Below the pieces are notes generated by a model. It made no database searches, had not been told where the DNA came from, and saw only the letters and a program-made list of their open reading frames with translations. Positions 59,762 to 64,000 of a stretch of 64,000 nt of DNA are shown here, one piece after another. The first letter of the stretch is position 1; each line of letters starts with the position of its first letter. This DNA comes from Setoptus koraiensis (lineage: Eukaryota > Arthropoda): NCBI GenBank assembly GCA_048013815.1, contig CM106585.1, positions 8,680,001-8,744,000 on the forward strand, given 5' to 3'. The translations under genes were made by a program, and so were the position numbers.

Positions 59762-60170
59762 TAGTGATCGGGGGAGGTTGGGAGGTGACCTCCCCCTCCC
59801 GCCTCCCGGCACCTCCCAGTCGACCTCCCGCCTCCCACCTCCCGCCTCCCGCTTTTCAGGCGGGAGGAGCTCGACCTCCCAGAAAAAAGAAAATACTGTA
59901 AAGTAGTTTCTAGGAAGCGAAATTTATGTAATAGAACAATTAATAAGTTTTACATATATTCTTGATGAATTCATCCAAATTACATCCGGTTTCAGTTGTC
60001 TTAACCAAAGTGGGAGGTCGAGCTCCTCCCGCTTTTTAGGCGGGAGGCGGGAGGTCGACTGGGAGGTGCCAGGAGGCGGGAGGTGGGAGCCAACTGGGAG
60101 GGGGAGGCGGGAGGCCCAAGACCATATAGCGGGAGGTGGGAGGCGGGAGGAATACCTCCCCCGATCACTA
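59762..60170. mobile_element. Foldback/MITE-like DNA element with hAT-type ends and 8-bp TSD
   Basis: 409 bp flanked by direct repeats TCATCTCG at 59754-59761 and 60171-60178. The ends are perfect inverted repeats TAGTGATCGGGGGAGGT. Long inner inverted arms made of GGGAGG/CCTCCC subrepeats (about 59762-59883 and 60010-60170) could fold on each other. The central about 125 bp is AT-rich and unique. The 8-bp duplication and TAGTG terminus fit hAT superfamily elements. It has no transposase ORF, so it is non-autonomous. Confidence 0.8.
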
Positions 60171-60178
60171 TCATCTCG

Positions 60179-63100
60179 TTTATATTTATATCTGCCGCGG
60201 TTTATATTTATACCAAGTACGACAGCGACAGGTATGGCAAGGGCAGTGCAGTTTTATTTAATCATTTATCATTTATTACTACCAATGGATCGTCGTCGTT
60301 CACTATGTTTATCTTTGCAACAAATGAACATAATTGACTAACCAATTAACTAACAAGTTGTAAGTTGTATCAAAGCTGGCCTGCTTAACAATGTACAGTG
60401 TACAAGTAGTGTAGTATCTCTAGTAGTTTATTCTCTTACCTGACTCACTTTTATCTCACTTTATTTTGACACAGTCATCACTCATCAAATTGATTTTAAT
60501 TGTTTGTCAGTTAAAGGTGCACGGATTATTGTTATCCAAACAGCAAACGTATCGCTGTAACTTTGTTGTATTGTTGCTGCTAGTAATGAAAGAGTTATTT
60601 GCAAACAGATGAGTCTTGTCTAACAATTTGTAAAACAATTTACAGCACAATAAATAGCTATAATCAAATAATTAGCTTTTGTGAGTCACTCTCAAAACTG
60701 CTAGATTCTTCTGACGATTAACTAAATTTCTAGATCTTTTTCTTCTTTTCTAATTCACTTAGATCACTGTGTTTCTCGCCGTGCATTCGTGTTGTGATGA
60801 GAGTGAGATGTTGCGTCAAGTCTGTATAAGTCTGTATGTATCATATGATAAGATATTTGTAAGATTCCGGGACTATGCGCGAGATATTCACCTGCGGATA
60901 TGATTGGTCTGGTGTGATTGTTGCAGGTTGAACAGTGTGCAAAGATGAGCTAAATTTATTGATGGATATTTTTGTTTTTGTGGTGGGCTGTTCACATATT
61001 AGTTGATACTATCAACTTGATAAAATCGAATCGGTGTTGTTGTGAATTATTCATGAAAATCATCTGTAGGGTGTCGAGCAAACGAAGCCAATTGTTTGTA
61101 TATGTGTGGCTAGTTGATAAATTTACGAGTGTCCTTGTACTTTTGCACCAAATATCTCGAAATTGAATCTTTCTCTATTGTGAATAAATGTTATCAACTA
61201 ACTCAACTATTGATACACTTCTTGGATATTTGCATATCGATTGCTGGCTTGCCTTCTTACGTACTATATTCAGCCCTCAACACTAGTTGGTTGGATTTGT
61301 CAATATATTCTCACATATATATATTCTCTAATTTCCATTAACAAATTCTTCGTAAATTGTTTTAGATCATCTGTTGTTCTAAATGATGTTACGGCTCACC
61401 GATCATGAGTGGCTAGCGTGATTTTGCGGACATTGCAAGCCTGTTTTGTCTGCCTATATATGTACAGCTGTATAATACATATTATTAGATAGCTTGTATT
61501 AGTGTATTGATTGTCAGCGTTATTTGTTATGTATTCGTATTGCGTAATAGTAGTGCGTGTTGGCTATGCGCATTCATTAGGAGATATGTGCCAACAGTAG
61601 AGCGCATATCGTATAGCGACGATACAGTTAGAGTCGTCACATAACAGCGTAGGTGATGATGATGACGACAACGATGTGGTTGCATAATGTTTACTTTTTC
61701 AACAGCTACTCTAGCACGATATTATCGACCCAATCGACTGCGAGTGTGTCAAATTGAGTGTGTCAATTCGCAGCAACAGCAAACAGCAGCAGCAACAACA
61801 ACAACAACAACAACAACGACGACAACAACAACAACAACGACAACAGCGGCCGTTTGATTGAAAGAAGAAGCGAATTCCTCTCCTGTCTAGACTATAGTAT
61901 TTGGATTGTTATTATTGGTGTCGCTGTTGTTGTTGTTGCGCCATGTTACCTAGTGCCTTTGAGGTCAGGTATTGGATAAAGAAAAGCACAAATAACACGG
62001 ATAAAGAGAATGTTTTTCCGCGGCGGCAAGTCGCTATTATTGGCTGCTGATTGTGTTGTCATTTAATTGGATGTTGCATGTGGCCAGACGCACGTAGACG
62101 CACTTGATATGTTTAGTCACGTTTGAGAGGGCCCACAAACAAACGCTTTGTTGCAACAATATCGCTATGAATACGTCGCTGCAAACCGCGTTCTGTGCTG
62201 TGTACCATTTTAGCAACAACAACGACGACAAAAACAACAACAACAACAAGGACAGAAACGGCAACAACAACAACAACATCAACAAATGAGCTAGAAAAGA
62301 AAGAGGCTATAGAGACCTTGGCATAGCGAGTTGTCACAAACGAGCCAACTCATCATAATTGGATTGTTTGTGAATACTGGTGTCTGCGGATGCCGGGCCC
62401 ACGCAATAGTGACCCGACAACAAATCAGCAACCATTTCGGCGCCATTATTGTCACAGCGGTACAGCCGTCAGCCGGGCCCCACTTCGGGGACCTTGATTT
62501 CTCGAATTGGTGCCTTGGGTTAGTGCCCGAAATTGGCGTGTCTAGGCGCACAATAACTCACTGTGGACTTGCAGCGTTATAACAGCATCATTTGTCACTA
62601 GTGTTTACGCTACTATTGCCATCACAACAAATGTCACTTACAATAAATCTTTACTTACTGTTATGACAGGCCTATGAATTCGCCTTGGGCACAAGAATCC
62701 TCACGAGATTGGCCACTCGCTTTTTTTCTAGACTTCAATATAGAGTCTAGCAAGATTCTTATTCCGGACAGTGTCTTCGTTTGCTTACATGGCGCCTCTA
62801 TTTTAACAATCCAGTCCAATGATATGTTTATCAGACCAAATTTGTCATATATTTTCGGCGAATTAGAGTGCCTGCTCGATGTCAGTTGCTCTGTTTGTTT
62901 TTTGGTATCGCTGCTTGTGTTTATATTTGCTCCTACGAGACAGCCCTCTCGACCTGATGGAGACGTTTTGGAAACGATTGCGGCCGACCGATCAATTTAA
63001 TATTTTGTGTACCAGCACACCGACAATTGTTAATCTGAAATCAGCTATTATTCACGGCCTCTGAGCTATGAAACTGTGGATACTTGAATTGCAGCCAAAT

Positions 63101-64000
63101 GGTAGCCAAATTGTGGCCGATATATAGCCGAATAGTAGCGTATGGGCGCTTGCCAGTGACATGAGCTGTTGTTTTAACCAATCCTAGATATTTTTCAGTT
63201 TTAAATAGCGATCTAATGTTTCAATGTCTAATTGTTTTGCGATGATGTGTCTACTGCATGTTTGTCAGGAACCTTTTTAGTTGCGTAGTAAGTGGTGCTC
63301 CACATATTGTTATTTTCGCTAGAGACATTGATTAATAATGATTGATATTTTGGAGTTTTGCTCGAAATTTATCCTTATTGGATTGCTCACATTGAATACA
63401 AGTGCACACACTCAGACTCACTTGCGATATAAAAAAAAATTGTTGAAAGATAGTGATAGAAAGATAGCACCTAATAATTTGGAGAACTCATCACACATCA
63501 ATGAACTGGCACATTGTCAAATTGTTGTTCAGCTTAATAGACAACAATCATATAGAATACAGAAAACAGAATAGAAAACAGAATAGAAAACAGAATAGCA
63601 AACAGCAAATGAAATGGAAACAAAAATGTTTGCCTTCTCTGCTACTGCAACCATAATCCTCTAATTATCGAGTAGGCTTTTCCCAATGAATCACGCTCAA
63701 TTATACAAACACAGACACTCTCTGTACAGTATGCCTGTTGTATTATTATCGCGCTGTCGAGCTTGATAATAATGCATTTTAAATAATAGTAACACTCTAC
63801 TAGAGATGATTAGCAATATAGTGACACGGCCGTCATTGAAGCAACATTTTTTCGCAAAGCACTACATCGTCAATAAAGCGTCGTTCGTCTATCGAAAAGA
63901 ACGACTTTCCTAAAAAGAATGTTCTTTTTCAAGAAAGCTGCACCATGGGAAAAAACGTATAATGATTTCAAGTGTGATTTAGAACTGTTGTTTTCTGTCA
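60179..64000. other. Intergenic region to the window end
   Basis: About 3.8 kb with no recognised gene on either strand. It has AAC-type trinucleotide runs (about 61790-61850 and 62215-62285) and an AGAAAACAGAAT decamer-like tandem at 63560-63600. ORFs of 60-108 codons, such as 62674-63000, lack family features and sit in low-complexity or mixed-frame sequence. Confidence 0.5.
61790..61850 (+). repeat. CAA/AAC trinucleotide microsatellite
   Basis: CAA/ACG-type triplets, imperfect, about 20 units. Confidence 0.85.

Noticed and set aside
62674-63064. Hydrophobic 108-codon ORF near the window end
   Set aside because: No conserved motif or visible splice partner was found; kept only as intergenic.

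Overview
This is nuclear DNA from an animal. Genes carry GT-AG introns, mostly about 85-210 bp, AATAAA poly(A) signals, long intergenic stretches full of microsatellites, and a Pol III tRNA gene. The gene set (Wnt5, KAT7/chameau, 4EHP, a 53BP1-type Tudor protein, a novel-PKC-like kinase, a ZIP transporter, fused NAD(P)H glutamate synthase) fits an ecdysozoan, most likely an arthropod. Short introns, many single-exon genes and Asn/Gln/His homopolymer runs suggest a compact genome such as an acariform mite; that last step is a low-confidence inference.

Layout. 0-12 kb is gene-dense: a partial Nup43 (-), KAT7/HBO1 (+), LAS1-like copy A (-), Wnt5 (+), LAS1-like copy B (-), eIF4E2/4EHP (+) and a 53BP1-like tandem-Tudor protein (-). 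12-14 kb is repeat-rich and holds a tRNA-Asp. 14-19 kb carries housekeeping genes: POLR3C (+), mitochondrial ribosomal protein L18 (-), HMG-CoA lyase (-), mitochondrial EF-Ts (+). 19.8-24.1 kb is a divergent HSPA12-type Hsp70 with a very long disordered N-terminus, followed by about 4 kb of decayed sequence and simple repeats. 28.4-31.6 kb is an eight-exon PKC-like kinase without visible C1/C2 domains, tail-to-tail with an acid sphingomyelinase-like gene (-) that carries a giant histidine-rich insert. 34.8-41.6 kb is a GC-richer gene desert. 41.6-48.3 kb is a two-exon glutamate synthase. 48.7-50.6 kb holds a truncated hAT/BED-finger protein and a C2H2 zinc-finger protein tail-to-tail. 52.2-55.8 kb holds a ZIP8/14-like transporter and an acetyl-CoA-synthetase-like gene tail-to-tail. 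57.8-59.1 kb is an LRAT-fold pseudoenzyme candidate. The rest is intergenic, including a 409-bp foldback element with 8-bp target-site duplications.

The genes do not form one pathway. They are unrelated housekeeping, signalling and chromatin genes. The clearest structural pattern is seven convergent pairs with stop codons only 17-275 bp apart, while most divergent promoters are far more widely spaced. The points most worth following are: two LAS1-like paralogues whose 1,041-bp core is about 99% identical while their ends are strongly diverged (a gene-conversion signature); several proteins whose family active-site motifs are altered (HSPA12-like, LRAT-like, acetyl-CoA synthetase-like); a BRCT-less 53BP1 homologue; and hAT-related remnants. 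All exon boundaries come from reading frame, splice consensus and remembered family conservation; none has been checked against RNA or databases.
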